Of a stretch of 64,000 nt of DNA, positions 1-8,410 are shown in pieces. This DNA comes from Zobellella maritima (GTDB lineage Bacteria; Pseudomonadota; Gammaproteobacteria; Enterobacterales; Aeromonadaceae). The stretch is taken from positions 62,001 through 126,000 of the forward strand of contig NZ_QCZE01000004.1 of assembly GCF_003075035.1 (NCBI RefSeq), read 5' to 3'. Position numbers and translations under genes: made by a program. The notes beneath the pieces were generated by a model that saw nothing but the letters and a program-made list of their open reading frames with translations, was not told where the DNA came from and searched no databases. Each line of letters starts with the position of its first letter. Position 1 is the first letter of the stretch.

Positions 1-344
1 CCCGGCAGGTGAGCACGACCCTCTCCCTCCAGCCGGATTTTGAATACGGTCTCTTCGTGCTGGAAGGCAACCTGGAACTCCAGGGAGAATGCTTCACGGT
101 CAACGAGCTGGCGTATCTCGGACTCCATCGCAGTGACATTTCCATCAGTCTGACACCGGGCTCGCGTGTCTTGCTGGTGGGGGGCGAACCGCTCGATGAG
201 GACATTTTCATCTGGTGGAACTTCGTCGGCCACAGCAAGGCCGATATTGCACAGGCCCTGGCGGACTGGAACGACAACAGCGGCCGCTTCGGGGAAGTTT
301 ACGGCTATGATGGCGAGCCGCTACAGGCCCCGCCATTGCCTTGA
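1..344 (+). CDS. Pirin family protein, C-terminal part (5' end outside the window)
   Basis: The reading frame is open to the left edge, so only about the last 113 residues are seen. The segment EPLDEDIFIWWNFVG followed by a helix ending in a W-N-x-x-x-x-R-F-G-E-V-like tail is the conserved C-terminal cupin signature of pirins. Pirins are cytosolic bicupin metal proteins, some with quercetinase activity and some acting as redox-linked regulators; which applies here cannot be told, because the metal-binding N-terminal cupin is missing from view. The in-frame GTG at position 9 lies within the fold and is unlikely to be the true start. The stop TGA is at 342-344, and a small ABM-domain gene follows 19 bases later in the same direction. 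Confidence 0.85.
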   Translation, partial: RQVSTTLSLQPDFEYGLFVLEGNLELQGECFTVNELAYLGLHRSDISISLTPGSRVLLVGGEPLDEDIFIWWNFVGHSKADIAQALADWNDNSGRFGEVYGYDGEPLQAPPLP

Positions 345-363
345 CCGTGACAGGGAGCAGAGG

Positions 364-603
364 GTGACAGAGCAAAATACCAGGGTGCCTACCTGGATAT
401 TCGTGTTGATCAACCATCAAGTCAGGCAGGATGCCATGGCTGGCCATGAGCTCTGGCTGGACGAGATCATAGCCGCGTCTTCACGGTTTCCAGGACACCA
501 GGGAGTGAAGATTCTCACGCCGGTCGGCAGCCATAACCAGTATGATTTGGCCGTGCGCTTTGCCGGCCAGGGTCGCGCTCGTTGCGGTGAAAACCGTATC
601 TGA
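364..603 (+). CDS. Short antibiotic-biosynthesis-monooxygenase (ABM) domain protein, possibly truncated
   Basis: A 79-residue frame starting at GTG 364. Residues about 10-65 read like the first half of a dimeric ferredoxin-like ABM domain: a V-x-x-G-x-E-x-W-L-type helix, then SRFPGHQGVKILTP and a strand with YDLAVRF. Related proteins are usually longer, some with membrane helices after the ABM domain. This one stops shortly after the second strand in a low-complexity basic tail (GQGRARCGENRI), so it may be the stump of a longer gene. No strong ribosome site is visible; AGGG lies directly before the start. It probably shares a transcript with the pirin gene upstream. The function is unknown. 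Confidence 0.5.
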   Translation: MTEQNTRVPTWIFVLINHQVRQDAMAGHELWLDEIIAASSRFPGHQGVKILTPVGSHNQYDLAVRFAGQGRARCGENRI

Positions 604-677
604 CGCATGCAGACAGCCAGCCGGCATCCCGACCCGGACACAGATACGACCAAACAACCCCCTATAACCACAGTCAT

Positions 678-768
678 GGGGTATAACCACAAGAAATCCG
701 AGTATCTATCTGATTAATATAATTTAAGCCAAAAATAGCGGGTAAAGCCATGCCCCTGGTTATACCCC
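678..768. promoter_or_regulatory. Inverted repeat upstream of the symporter promoter, candidate activator site
   Basis: GGGGTATAACC (678-688) is repeated as its exact reverse complement GGTTATACCCC (758-768). A third related half-site, CCCCTATAACC, lies about 20 bases before the first. The arms sit roughly 80-170 bases before the sigma-54 element at 845-859, which is the usual distance for binding of an enhancer-binding protein. The activator (for example a DctD-type protein) is inferred; no such gene lies beside it. Confidence 0.5.
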
Positions 769-844
769 TTCCCCTGCTCCGACGCCCCCGACAGATATTC
801 TCTTTTCAATTATAAAACAGCCACCTATAAAAACTTTTTACAAG

Positions 845-859
845 TGGCACCAAAGTTGC
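845..859 (+). promoter_or_regulatory. Sigma-54 (-24/-12) promoter of the dicarboxylate/amino-acid symporter
   Basis: TGGCAC-N5-TTGC is an exact match to the RpoN consensus with the required GG/GC spacing. Transcription would start near 871, giving a leader of about 97 bases before the ATG at 968. RpoN control is typical for DctA-type carriers. Confidence 0.8.
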
Positions 860-967
860 CTAAAAGTACGCTTTGGTTTTAGCCCTCGTCTTCCGAGCTG
901 ATGGCTGAACTACACTGTTTTCAATCCTTTAATACCAAACCAATCCTTGGATAAGGAGTATCCACCC

Positions 968-2296
968 ATGCGTACCAACTCAAAAAAGATGTCGCTGACT
1001 GGCCGGGTCCTGCTGGGCATGAGCCTTGGCATCGTCGTCGGTTTTATTTTCCGCACCCTGCTGGAAGATGTTCCCTTTGTACATGACTACCTGGTCGACG
1101 GCCTGCTGCAGGTTGGGGGCCAGATCTTTATCGCCAGCCTGAAGATGTTGGTGGTCCCGCTGATTTTCGTATCTCTGGTGTGCGGCACCAGTTCGCTGAA
1201 GGATCTTGCCACCCTGGGTCGTCTCGGCGGCAAGACCCTGGCCTTCTATCTGACCACCACCGCCATTGCCATCAGCCTGGCGCTGCTAATGGGCAACCTG
1301 TTCCAGCCGGGCCAGGGGGTGGATCTGACAACCGCCTCCAGCTTCACCGCCAAGGAAGCACCTTCTCTGGGCGAAGTGATCATCGGCATGTTCCCCACCA
1401 ACCCCATCAACTCCATGGCCCAGGGCAACACCCTGCAGATCATCGTGTTTGCCGTACTGTTCGGTATTGCCATCAGCCTGGCCGGCAAGCCGGGAGAGCG
1501 CATCGCCGCCCTGTTCAATGACTTCAACGAAGTGATCATGAAGCTGGTGGCGCTGCTGATGAATATAGCGCCGTATGGGGTGTTCTGCCTGATGGCCCAG
1601 CTATTTACCAGCCTGGGCCTGGATGCCATCATCAACCTGATGGCATACTTCCTGGTACTGGCCGGCACCCTGCTGCTACACGCCCTGGTCACCTACACCC
1701 TGATGTTCAAGGCGTTTACCGGCCTGAGTCCGTTTACTTTCCTGAAAAAAATGGAAGACGCAGTGATGTTCGCCTTCTCCACTGCCTCCTCCAATGCCAC
1801 CATTCCGGTGACCATGGAAACCACCACCCGACGCATGGGCGTGGACAACAGGGTCTCTTCCTTTACCGTGCCGCTGGGCGCCACCATCAACATGGACGGC
1901 ACTGCCATCATGCAGGGGGTGGCTACCGCCTTTATCGCCCAGGCCTTTAATATCGATCTGAGCTTCAACGATTACCTGATGGTTATCCTGACCGCCACCC
2001 TGGCCTCTGTCGGCACCGCAGGTGTACCTGGAGTCGGCCTGGTCATGCTGGCTATGGTACTCAACCAGGTCGGCTTGCCGGTGGAAGGTATTGCACTGAT
2101 CATCGGCGTGGACCGCCTGCTGGACATGATCCGCACCGCCGTGAACATCACCGGTGATGCGGTGGTCACCTGTATCGTGGGTAAAAGCGAAGGCGCCATG
2201 GACCTGACCCGCTTCCATGACCCCCATGCCGGTGAAAAAGAAGAAGACATTCACTTCCCGCGCGAAAAGCCGTCTCAATCGCCAGCCGAGAGCTGA
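968..2296 (+). CDS. Dicarboxylate/amino acid:cation symporter (DAACS family)
   Basis: A 442-residue inner-membrane carrier of the glutamate/C4-dicarboxylate DAACS family that couples anion uptake to Na+ or H+. The family's structural signatures are present: a serine-rich re-entrant loop (FAFSTASSNATIP), the TM7 motif in GATINMDGTA, the second hairpin (GTAGVPG) and a TM8 with D-R-x-x-D-M-x-R-T-x-x-N-x-x-G-D that contacts substrate. The start at ATG 968 is chosen over an upstream TTG because AAGGAG (953-958) sits nine bases before it. A sigma-54 promoter and an inverted-repeat candidate enhancer lie upstream, which argues for induction by a dedicated enhancer-binding protein. A perfect hairpin follows. 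The substrate (C4-dicarboxylate, aspartate or glutamate) cannot be decided from sequence alone. Confidence 0.93.
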   Translation: MRTNSKKMSLTGRVLLGMSLGIVVGFIFRTLLEDVPFVHDYLVDGLLQVGGQIFIASLKMLVVPLIFVSLVCGTSSLKDLATLGRLGGKTLAFYLTTTAIAISLALLMGNLFQPGQGVDLTTASSFTAKEAPSLGEVIIGMFPTNPINSMAQGNTLQIIVFAVLFGIAISLAGKPGERIAALFNDFNEVIMKLVALLMNIAPYGVFCLMAQLFTSLGLDAIINLMAYFLVLAGTLLLHALVTYTLMFKAFTGLSPFTFLKKMEDAVMFAFSTASSNATIPVTMETTTRRMGVDNRVSSFTVPLGATINMDGTAIMQGVATAFIAQAFNIDLSFNDYLMVILTATLASVGTAGVPGVGLVMLAMVLNQVGLPVEGIALIIGVDRLLDMIRTAVNITGDAVVTCIVGKSEGAMDLTRFHDPHAGEKEEDIHFPREKPSQSPAES

Positions 2297-2320
2297 TGCC
2301 GGAGCCGCCAAGCGGTACGT

Positions 2321-2359
2321 AGTAAAGCACGCCCGAGTCATGCTCGGGCGTGCTTTACT
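2321..2359 (+). terminator. Perfect 17-bp hairpin after the symporter gene
   Basis: AGTAAAGCACGCCCGAG (2321-2337) pairs without mismatch with 2343-2359 around a five-base loop (TCATG). It starts 24 bases after the stop codon. There is no long T run after it, but the A/T-rich outer pairs make it a plausible symmetric terminator. It overlaps the only ATG available to the next reading frame. Confidence 0.65.
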
Positions 2360-2846
2360 GCAGGGTAAGGACTGGACGGACAGGGTTCTAACAGAGCCAC
2401 AGTCCGCCAGCAACGCCGCTCTCGGCCGGGCCCTGGGCCACCCGCTGTGGGCCACCCTTATCTCTCTGACGGTCAGCCTGCTGGTGCTGGTCCCTGTCCT
2501 GCTGGCCATGCGGGTCCCTTCGCCCTTTTTCGGCCAAGCGCTGCAGATGCCGACCTGGATATGGGCAGGGGGGATCCTCGGCGTAGTTTACCTTTCTGCC
2601 TCCCTGATGCTGGCACCTCGACTGGGGGCAACCGGATTGATTGTGTGCGTGATGGCCGGGCAGATGATAGCGGCGTTGATCATCGATCAATTCGGCCTGA
2701 TGGGACTCGCCGCCCGTCCCATCAACCTTGGCCGCAGTGCCGGTGTGATGCTCATTGTGGCGGGCATGCTCCTGGTTATTTTCACCTCATCCCCGATCGA
2801 GCACAGAGCCCATCAAGGCCCCCTGGCCACCTCCCCGCCCCAATAG
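2340..2846 (+). CDS. YdcZ-type (DUF606) DMT membrane protein lacking its first helix; possibly a pseudogene
   Basis: About 168 residues. From residue 22 the sequence follows the DUF606/YdcZ family of small drug/metabolite-transporter-like proteins: a degenerate Q-x-x-x-N-A-x-L-G motif, a helix LWATLISLTVSLLVLVPVLL, then LGVVYLSASLMLAPRLGA, GQMIAALIIDQFGL, RPINLGR and a last helix. The family normally begins with a short hydrophobic helix that is absent here. Instead the frame runs back into the terminator hairpin. The only ATG (2340) is in the hairpin loop and has no ribosome site. The gene has therefore probably lost its 5' end, or starts at a non-standard codon. It forms no obvious operon with its neighbours. 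Confidence 0.55.
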   Translation: MLGRALLQGKDWTDRVLTEPQSASNAALGRALGHPLWATLISLTVSLLVLVPVLLAMRVPSPFFGQALQMPTWIWAGGILGVVYLSASLMLAPRLGATGLIVCVMAGQMIAALIIDQFGLMGLAARPINLGRSAGVMLIVAGMLLVIFTSSPIEHRAHQGPLATSPPQ

Positions 2847-3088
2847 CCGCCACCGAAGGGGCGCTATTGGCAATGATGAAAACCTCAATGGCCACCGCCT
2901 CCACCATGAGGGAACAGGTCGCCCCCCACTAAAGTCAAAGTCGGGGCCCTGGCGGAGGCAGAGAACCAAATAGCAGACTATGTCCGCCGTTTTTCGGGTA
3001 GCGACAATACTGATTGAAGCCCGGTTTATGCGGGGTTCCAGGGGGAGACGCGGCGACTTTTAGCCGACGGGCACATAAGGGGAATTAT

Positions 3089-3685
3089 ATGCACTCACAG
3101 CTTGAACAACTAAAACGGGAGCTGGAGCAATTTGGCCGGCAGCACGACGCCGCCAACCAGGATCGAGCCAAACGCATGCTGAATATCCCCCGGGATACCT
3201 GCGAGTTTCTGTCGGTGTTGATACAGGCCACAGCGGCGCGGCATATCCTGGAAATAGGCACCTCCAACGGCTATTCCACCCTCTGGCTGGCGGAAGCCGC
3301 GCATATCACCGGCGGCAAGGTGATAACGGTGGAATACGCCGAACCCAAATGTGCCATGGCCCGGGAAAATTTTGCCGCCGCCGGCCTGGACGGGGTTATC
3401 GAGTCACATTGTATCGAGGCCGGTCGGTTGTTGTCCCGGCTGGCGCCCGCTTCCCAGGATCTGATCTTCCTCGACTCGGAGCGTTCCAAATACCTCGGCT
3501 GGTGGCCCAGCCTGCAATCCGTGCTGCGCCCCGGCGGCCTGCTGGTGGTCGACAATGCGCTTTCGCATCAACAGGAGCTGGCCGAGTTTACCCGGCGGGT
3601 TGCGTCCGATCCCGGTTTTACCAGCTGCCTGGTGCCGGTCGGCAAGGGCAAGTTTCTCGCCACCAAGGCCAGGCTCCGGGAATAA
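3089..3685 (+). CDS. O-methyltransferase-like class I SAM-dependent methyltransferase
   Basis: A 198-residue cytosolic protein of the O-methyltransferase family 3 / Methyltransf_24 type. The SAM-binding motif I is LEIGTSNGYSTLWLA (about residues 55-70), followed by the acidic residue after the second strand (VITVEYAEP). A motif corresponding to DLIFLDSERSKY and the post-motif strand GGLLVVDNALSH match catechol-O-methyltransferase-like enzymes, in which these aspartates bind a divalent metal. The start ATG 3089 is preceded by AAGGGGAA at a good distance; upstream in-frame codons give a low-complexity extension and are rejected. The acceptor substrate is unknown. It stands alone, convergent with norR. 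Confidence 0.82.
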   Translation: MHSQLEQLKRELEQFGRQHDAANQDRAKRMLNIPRDTCEFLSVLIQATAARHILEIGTSNGYSTLWLAEAAHITGGKVITVEYAEPKCAMARENFAAAGLDGVIESHCIEAGRLLSRLAPASQDLIFLDSERSKYLGWWPSLQSVLRPGGLLVVDNALSHQQELAEFTRRVASDPGFTSCLVPVGKGKFLATKARLRE

Positions 3686-3752
3686 AGGGAGACGCTCTCC
3701 CATGCTCCCACATGACACCCCGGATAGCCGGTGCTAATGGCCAGCTCACGAC

Positions 3753-5291
3753 TTACTTCAATCCCAATCTCTTCGCCAGCTTATGCAGGTTGCTGGGATC
3801 TATTTCCAGCAGTCGAGCGGCGGCGGCCCAGTTGTTCCTGCATTCACTCAACGCCTGCTCTACGGCCCGGCGCTGAGCCTGATTGGTTGCTTGCTGCAGG
3901 CTGACCAGGGGCTGAGCCGGCGAGCGGGGGGCTGTTACAGCCACGGCTTCTACATCAGCGACAGGCTGGTGCAGATTGCCGGCCAGATCCAGCAGCTCGG
4001 GCTCCAAGGTGATGATGTCTTCCCGCGCCGCGCCCCGGCTGATGGCCTTGAGCGCCGCGCGGCTGATCACATGCTCCAGCTCGCGCACATTGCCCGGCCA
4101 GCCGTAGCCGCACAGGGCCTGTTCGGAGGCCGTTGACAGGCGCAGGCTGCGCACCCCCAGCCGGCCCCGGTTCAGCTCCAGGAAGTGCCCGGCCAGTACC
4201 AGCACATCGCTGCCCCGCTCGCGTAAAGGCGGGATCGGCACCGGATATACCGACAACCGGTGGTACAGATCGGCGCGAAAATGACCGTCGCGCACGCTGT
4301 CATGCAGCTGGCGGTTGGTGGCGGCAATCACCCGTACATTGACCTTGCGTGGTTCGTCTTCCCCCAGCCGCTGGATCTCGCCATTCTGCAAGGCCCGCAG
4401 CAACTTGGCCTGGATGCCGAGCGGCAACTCACCCACTTCATCCAGAAACAGGGTGCCGCCGTCGGCGGCCTCGAAGCGCCCGGCCCGGGCGTTGCCGGCG
4501 CCGGAAAAGGCGCCTTTCACATGGCCGAACAACTCGCTTTCGGCCAGGGATTCGGGCAGGGCAGCGCAGTTGACCTGCACCAGCGGCCGCCGCCGACGGC
4601 GCGAACGCTGATGCAGCCGGTGGGCAAACAGATCCTTGCCCACCCCGGTCTCTCCGGTGAGCAACACCGGCAAATCGGAGTCGGCCACCACATCCAGCTC
4701 CTGCAACAGATGCTTGAGCTGCGCACTCTGCCCCAGGATCTCGCCCTTGTCATGGGCCGTTACCGGCTCATGGGCATCATGGCGCACCAGGCGCAAGCCG
4801 CGCACCTCCTGCTCCAGCCGGGTCATGCGTACCGCCGCCTCCACCGTCAGGGTAAAGCGCTGCAAGCTGTCCCGGGCATCCAGATCAAAGGTCCCCGCCT
4901 GCAACGCATCCAGGGTCAGCACCCCCCACAACTCCCCCTCCACATGCAGGCTGATGCCCATGCAGTCGTGTACCCGCAGCGGTTCGCCCAGGTGATGCTC
5001 AACCAGGCCGTCATAGGGATCCGGCAGGGTGGAGTCGGGCGGAAACGATACCGTGCTGCGACTGGCCAGGATGGCTGCCAGCCTGGGGTGCTGACCAACC
5101 AGAAAGCGCCGCCCCAGCACCTCGCGCGCCAGCCCGTCCACCGCCACCGGGCTCAGGGCGTCATCGTCCAGCCGGAGCAGACAGACGGCGCCACAGTGAA
5201 AATATTCACGCAGGGTGCGCACCAGATTTTGCAGCCGTACGGCGCTGGGTAGCTCGGTGGTGAGATCGGCCAGAAGGATATCCTGCAACAT
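3753..5291 (-). CDS. norR: NO-responsive sigma-54 activator NorR
   Basis: A 512-residue enhancer-binding protein. An N-terminal GAF domain (about 1-160, including the NorR-typical LPDPYDGL segment) would bind mononuclear iron that senses NO. The central AAA+ domain (about 185-430) has Walker A GETGVGKD, Walker B LFLDEV and the R-finger region FRADLYHRL. The C-terminal Fis-type helix-turn-helix ends in NLHKLAKRLGLK. The sigma-54 contact loop reads GAFSGA instead of GAFTGA. It is transcribed divergently from ytfE-norZ, and three NorR-type sites lie in the intergenic region, one touching its own start codon, which suggests autoregulation. The arrangement is the standard one for NO detoxification. 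Confidence 0.95.
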   Translation of the reverse strand: MLQDILLADLTTELPSAVRLQNLVRTLREYFHCGAVCLLRLDDDALSPVAVDGLAREVLGRRFLVGQHPRLAAILASRSTVSFPPDSTLPDPYDGLVEHHLGEPLRVHDCMGISLHVEGELWGVLTLDALQAGTFDLDARDSLQRFTLTVEAAVRMTRLEQEVRGLRLVRHDAHEPVTAHDKGEILGQSAQLKHLLQELDVVADSDLPVLLTGETGVGKDLFAHRLHQRSRRRRRPLVQVNCAALPESLAESELFGHVKGAFSGAGNARAGRFEAADGGTLFLDEVGELPLGIQAKLLRALQNGEIQRLGEDEPRKVNVRVIAATNRQLHDSVRDGHFRADLYHRLSVYPVPIPPLRERGSDVLVLAGHFLELNRGRLGVRSLRLSTASEQALCGYGWPGNVRELEHVISRAALKAISRGAAREDIITLEPELLDLAGNLHQPVADVEAVAVTAPRSPAQPLVSLQQATNQAQRRAVEQALSECRNNWAAAARLLEIDPSNLHKLAKRLGLK

Positions 5292-5292
5292 G

Positions 5293-5348
5293 GTATTTTT
5301 TACCTATATCGGGTAATAAACACCCTAAATCAATAGGGTATTTATTAC
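5293..5348 (+). promoter_or_regulatory. Three NorR-type enhancer sites (GT-N7-AC)
   Basis: GTATTTTTTAC (5293-5303), GTAATAAACAC (5313-5323) and GTATTTATTAC (5338-5348) each match the GT-N7-AC core known for NorR. The last two are embedded in a near-perfect 16-base inverted repeat (5312-5327 and 5334-5349, one mismatch). Three sites upstream of a sigma-54 promoter is the arrangement described for norVW of E. coli. Confidence 0.8.
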
Positions 5349-5389
5349 CATAAAAATAATAAATTATTATAAATCAACAAAGTAAAAAC

Positions 5390-5404
5390 TGGCATGTTAA
5401 ATGC
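5390..5404 (+). promoter_or_regulatory. Sigma-54 promoter of ytfE-norZ
   Basis: TGGCATG-N4-ATGC keeps the invariant GG and GC with ten bases between them; the -12 box departs from TTGC in its first T. Transcription would start near 5416, about 30 bases before the ytfE ATG. The NorR sites lie 40-100 bases upstream. Confidence 0.7.
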
Positions 5405-5445
5405 CTATTTATGGGTGAGCATCTTGCCACAAGGAGATAACACCC

Positions 5446-6141
5446 ATGAACCTGCTTGACCAACCCATCGGCGTGATCGCCCGGGACCTGCCCGGCGCCA
5501 GCCGCATATTCCATCATTACCAGCTGGACTTCTGCTGTAATGGCCAGCGCCTGCTGGGTGAGGTACTGGCAGAGCAGGGCATAGTTCCCGCTCTGGTGGT
5601 TGCCGGCCTGGAAACCCTGCTCGCCCAGCATGATCAAGCAAAGAGCTGGACCAACGAACCGATAAGTACCCTGATCGGCCATATTCTTGATCGATATCAT
5701 GCGGTCCATCGTGAACAGCTGACAGAATTGCTGCGCCTGGCCCGCCGGGTCGAACTGGTTCACGGCGACAAGGCGGAATGCCCCCACGGTCTGGCCGACC
5801 ACCTGGACGCCATGCGTCAGGAGCTGGAAAGCCATATGCAGAAAGAAGAACAAATCCTCTTTCCCATGCTCAGGCGCCACCTCGCTGACCAGGCCCGGGG
5901 CCCCATTACCATCATGCGCCTGGAGCACGACGAGCATGATGAAGCCCTGGCCCGGATGGTGCGCCTGGCCAGAGATCTGGAGCTGCCGCCGGGGGCCTGC
6001 AATACCTGGCGTGCCCTCTATGCCGGGCTGACCGAATTCAAAGACGATTTACTGCAACACATTCACCTGGAGAACAACCTGCTGTTCGACCAGGACTATC
6101 TTTCCAATTCCAACAAGCACCAGGAGGTGCAACATGGCTAA
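5446..6141 (+). CDS. ytfE: Di-iron iron-sulfur cluster repair protein Ric (YtfE/ScdA/DnrN)
   Basis: A 231-residue cytosolic hemerythrin-like protein that repairs Fe-S clusters damaged by NO and oxidants. The N-terminal ScdA domain has the paired cysteines in DFCCNG (about residue 25). The di-iron four-helix bundle supplies His and Glu ligands in ILDRYHAVHREQL, HMQKEEQILFPML, RLEHDEHDEAL and HIHLENNLLF. Start ATG 5446 follows AAGGAG. Its last eight bases overlap the norZ start, which implies translational coupling. NorR sites and a sigma-54 promoter lie upstream, so it is expected to be induced by NO with norZ. Confidence 0.95.
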   Translation: MNLLDQPIGVIARDLPGASRIFHHYQLDFCCNGQRLLGEVLAEQGIVPALVVAGLETLLAQHDQAKSWTNEPISTLIGHILDRYHAVHREQLTELLRLARRVELVHGDKAECPHGLADHLDAMRQELESHMQKEEQILFPMLRRHLADQARGPITIMRLEHDEHDEALARMVRLARDLELPPGACNTWRALYAGLTEFKDDLLQHIHLENNLLFDQDYLSNSNKHQEVQHG

Positions 6142-8410
6142 CTATCGTCGCCTATGGACGATCTTGCTGATCGTACTGGGTATTACCTTTTGCGTACTCG
6201 GCTATTTTGGCCGGGAAGTCTACCGGGTGGCGCCCCCCATTCCCGCCCAGGTGGTCACCACCGATGGCACCCTGCTGATGACCGAAGAAAGTATCCTCGA
6301 TGGCCAGACCGCCTGGCAATCGGTGGGCGGCATGCAACTCGGCTCTATCTGGGGCCATGGCGCCTACCAGGCGCCGGACTGGACCGCCGACTGGTTGCAC
6401 CGGGAACTGATGATCTGGTTGGACCTGGCTGCCCATGATGAATTCGGCACCCACTACGCCAACCTGGACGAAGAGCAGCAGGCGCTGTTGCAGCACCGGC
6501 TGAAAAAGGAATACCGCGCCAATACCTACGATGAAGCCAACGACGTACTGGTGATTTCCGAGCGCCGTGCCCAGGCCATGGCCGGTGCCGCCGACTACTA
6601 CAGCCGTCTGTTCAGCGACGCTCCCGAACTGCGGGGCACCCGCCAGAGCTACGCCATGAAGGAAGACACCCTGCCAAGCGCCGAACGCCGCGAGCAAATG
6701 ACCAACTTCTTCTTCTGGACCGCCTGGGCCGCCGCCACAGAACGTACCGCCGGTGAGGCAACCTATACCAACAACTGGCCCCATGAGCCGCTGATCGACA
6801 ACAAACCCACCGCAGAAAACATCATCTGGTCCATCACCAGTGTGGTCCTGCTGATCGCCGGTGTCGGCGGCCTGATCTGGGCCTGGGCCTTCCTGCGCAA
6901 GGAAGACGAACTGCACCCTGAGGCCCCGGCCAGGGATCCGCTGACCAGCTTCAAGCTGACACCATCCCAAAAGGCGCTGGGAAAATACCTGTTCCTGGTG
7001 GTCGCCCTGTTCACCTTTCAGGTAATGATGGGTGGCATCACCGCCCACTACACGGTGGAAGGCCAGCATTTCTATGGTCTTGAACTGTCCAAGTGGTTCC
7101 CCTACAGCCTGGTACGCACCTGGCACCTGCAAAGTGCCCTGTTCTGGATCGCCACCGGCTTCCTGGCTGCCGGCCTGTTCCTGGCCCCCATCATCAACGG
7201 CGGCAAGGATCCCAGGTTCCAGAAACTGGGGGTGGATGTGCTGTTTTGGGCCCTGATCGCCGTGGTGGTCGGCAGCTTCGCCGGCAACTACCTGGCCATT
7301 GCCCAGATCATGCCCGCCGACCTGAGCTTCTGGCTGGGCCATCAGGGCTATGAATATGTCGACCTAGGCCGCCTGTGGCAGATCGGCAAATTCATCGGTA
7401 TCGTGCTGTGGCTGGTGCTGATGCTGCGCGGCATCGTCCCCGCCCTGCGTCAGCCCGGTGACAAGCACCTGCTGGCCCTGCTCACCGCCTCCTGCGCCGC
7501 CATCGGCCTGTTCTACGGTGCCGGCTTCTTCTACGGCGAACGCACCCATATTTCGGTGATGGAATACTGGCGCTGGTGGATAGTGCACCTGTGGGTGGAA
7601 GGCTTCTTTGAAGTGTTCGCCGCCACTGCCATGGCCTTTATCTTCTGCAACATGGGGCTGGTATCCAAGCGCATGGCCACCACTGCCAGCCTGGCCTCCG
7701 CCTCGCTGTTTATGCTCGGTGGTATCCCGGGTACCTTCCACCACTTGTATTTCTCCGGCACCACCACCCCGGTGATGGCCGTTGGCGCCACCTTCAGCGC
7801 GCTGGAAGTGGTCCCCCTGGTGGTACTGGGCTACGAAGCCTGGGAAAACTGGAGCCTGAAGCACCGCGCCCCCTGGATGGAAAACGTGAAGTGGCCGTTG
7901 TTGTTCTTTATCGCCGTGGCATTCTGGAACATGCTGGGCGCCGGGGTTATGGGCTTTATGATCAACCCCCCGGTCGCGCTCTACTATATCCAGGGCCTGA
8001 ACACCACGCCGACCCATGCCCACGCGGCCCTGTTCGGTGTCTACGGCTTCCTGGCCCTGGGCTTCACCCTGTTAGTACTGCGCTATATCCGTCCCAACAT
8101 GGTGTTTAACGAATCGCTGATGAAAACCGCCTTCTGGTGGCTCAACGGTGGCCTGGTGCTGATGCTGTTCACCAGCGTGCTGCCGGTGGGGATCATCCAG
8201 TTCGTGGCCAGCGCCAGCGAAGGCCTCTGGTACGCACGCAGCGAAAGCTTTATGCAGCAGGGCCTGCTGCAGACCCTGCGCTGGGTGCGTACCTTCGGTG
8301 ACGTGGTGTTTATCATCGGTGCCCTGGCGGTGGCCTCACAGGTGGTGATTGGCCTGTGGCCCCGCGGCAGGCAGGCTCAGGCCGGCGTGACCGAGCTGAT
8401 GTCCAAGTAA
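6134..8410 (+). CDS. norZ: Quinol-dependent nitric oxide reductase, single-subunit qNOR
   Basis: A 758-residue inner-membrane haem-copper-oxidase relative that reduces NO to N2O with electrons from quinol. The N-terminal helix and periplasmic domain (to about residue 230) is the part fused in qNOR in place of the cytochrome c subunit NorC; no CxxCH motif is present, as expected. The catalytic region (about 280-740) has the haem ligands in VRTWHLQSALFW and in the C-terminal helices, and WRWWIVHLWVEGFFEVFA holds the non-haem iron His and the conserved Glu pair; HHLYFSG gives further iron ligands. GGAGG precedes the ATG inside the end of ytfE. The role is detoxification or the NO step of denitrification; no other denitrification gene is in the window. 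Confidence 0.95.
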   Translation: MANYRRLWTILLIVLGITFCVLGYFGREVYRVAPPIPAQVVTTDGTLLMTEESILDGQTAWQSVGGMQLGSIWGHGAYQAPDWTADWLHRELMIWLDLAAHDEFGTHYANLDEEQQALLQHRLKKEYRANTYDEANDVLVISERRAQAMAGAADYYSRLFSDAPELRGTRQSYAMKEDTLPSAERREQMTNFFFWTAWAAATERTAGEATYTNNWPHEPLIDNKPTAENIIWSITSVVLLIAGVGGLIWAWAFLRKEDELHPEAPARDPLTSFKLTPSQKALGKYLFLVVALFTFQVMMGGITAHYTVEGQHFYGLELSKWFPYSLVRTWHLQSALFWIATGFLAAGLFLAPIINGGKDPRFQKLGVDVLFWALIAVVVGSFAGNYLAIAQIMPADLSFWLGHQGYEYVDLGRLWQIGKFIGIVLWLVLMLRGIVPALRQPGDKHLLALLTASCAAIGLFYGAGFFYGERTHISVMEYWRWWIVHLWVEGFFEVFAATAMAFIFCNMGLVSKRMATTASLASASLFMLGGIPGTFHHLYFSGTTTPVMAVGATFSALEVVPLVVLGYEAWENWSLKHRAPWMENVKWPLLFFIAVAFWNMLGAGVMGFMINPPVALYYIQGLNTTPTHAHAALFGVYGFLALGFTLLVLRYIRPNMVFNESLMKTAFWWLNGGLVLMLFTSVLPVGIIQFVASASEGLWYARSESFMQQGLLQTLRWVRTFGDVVFIIGALAVASQVVIGLWPRGRQAQAGVTELMSK

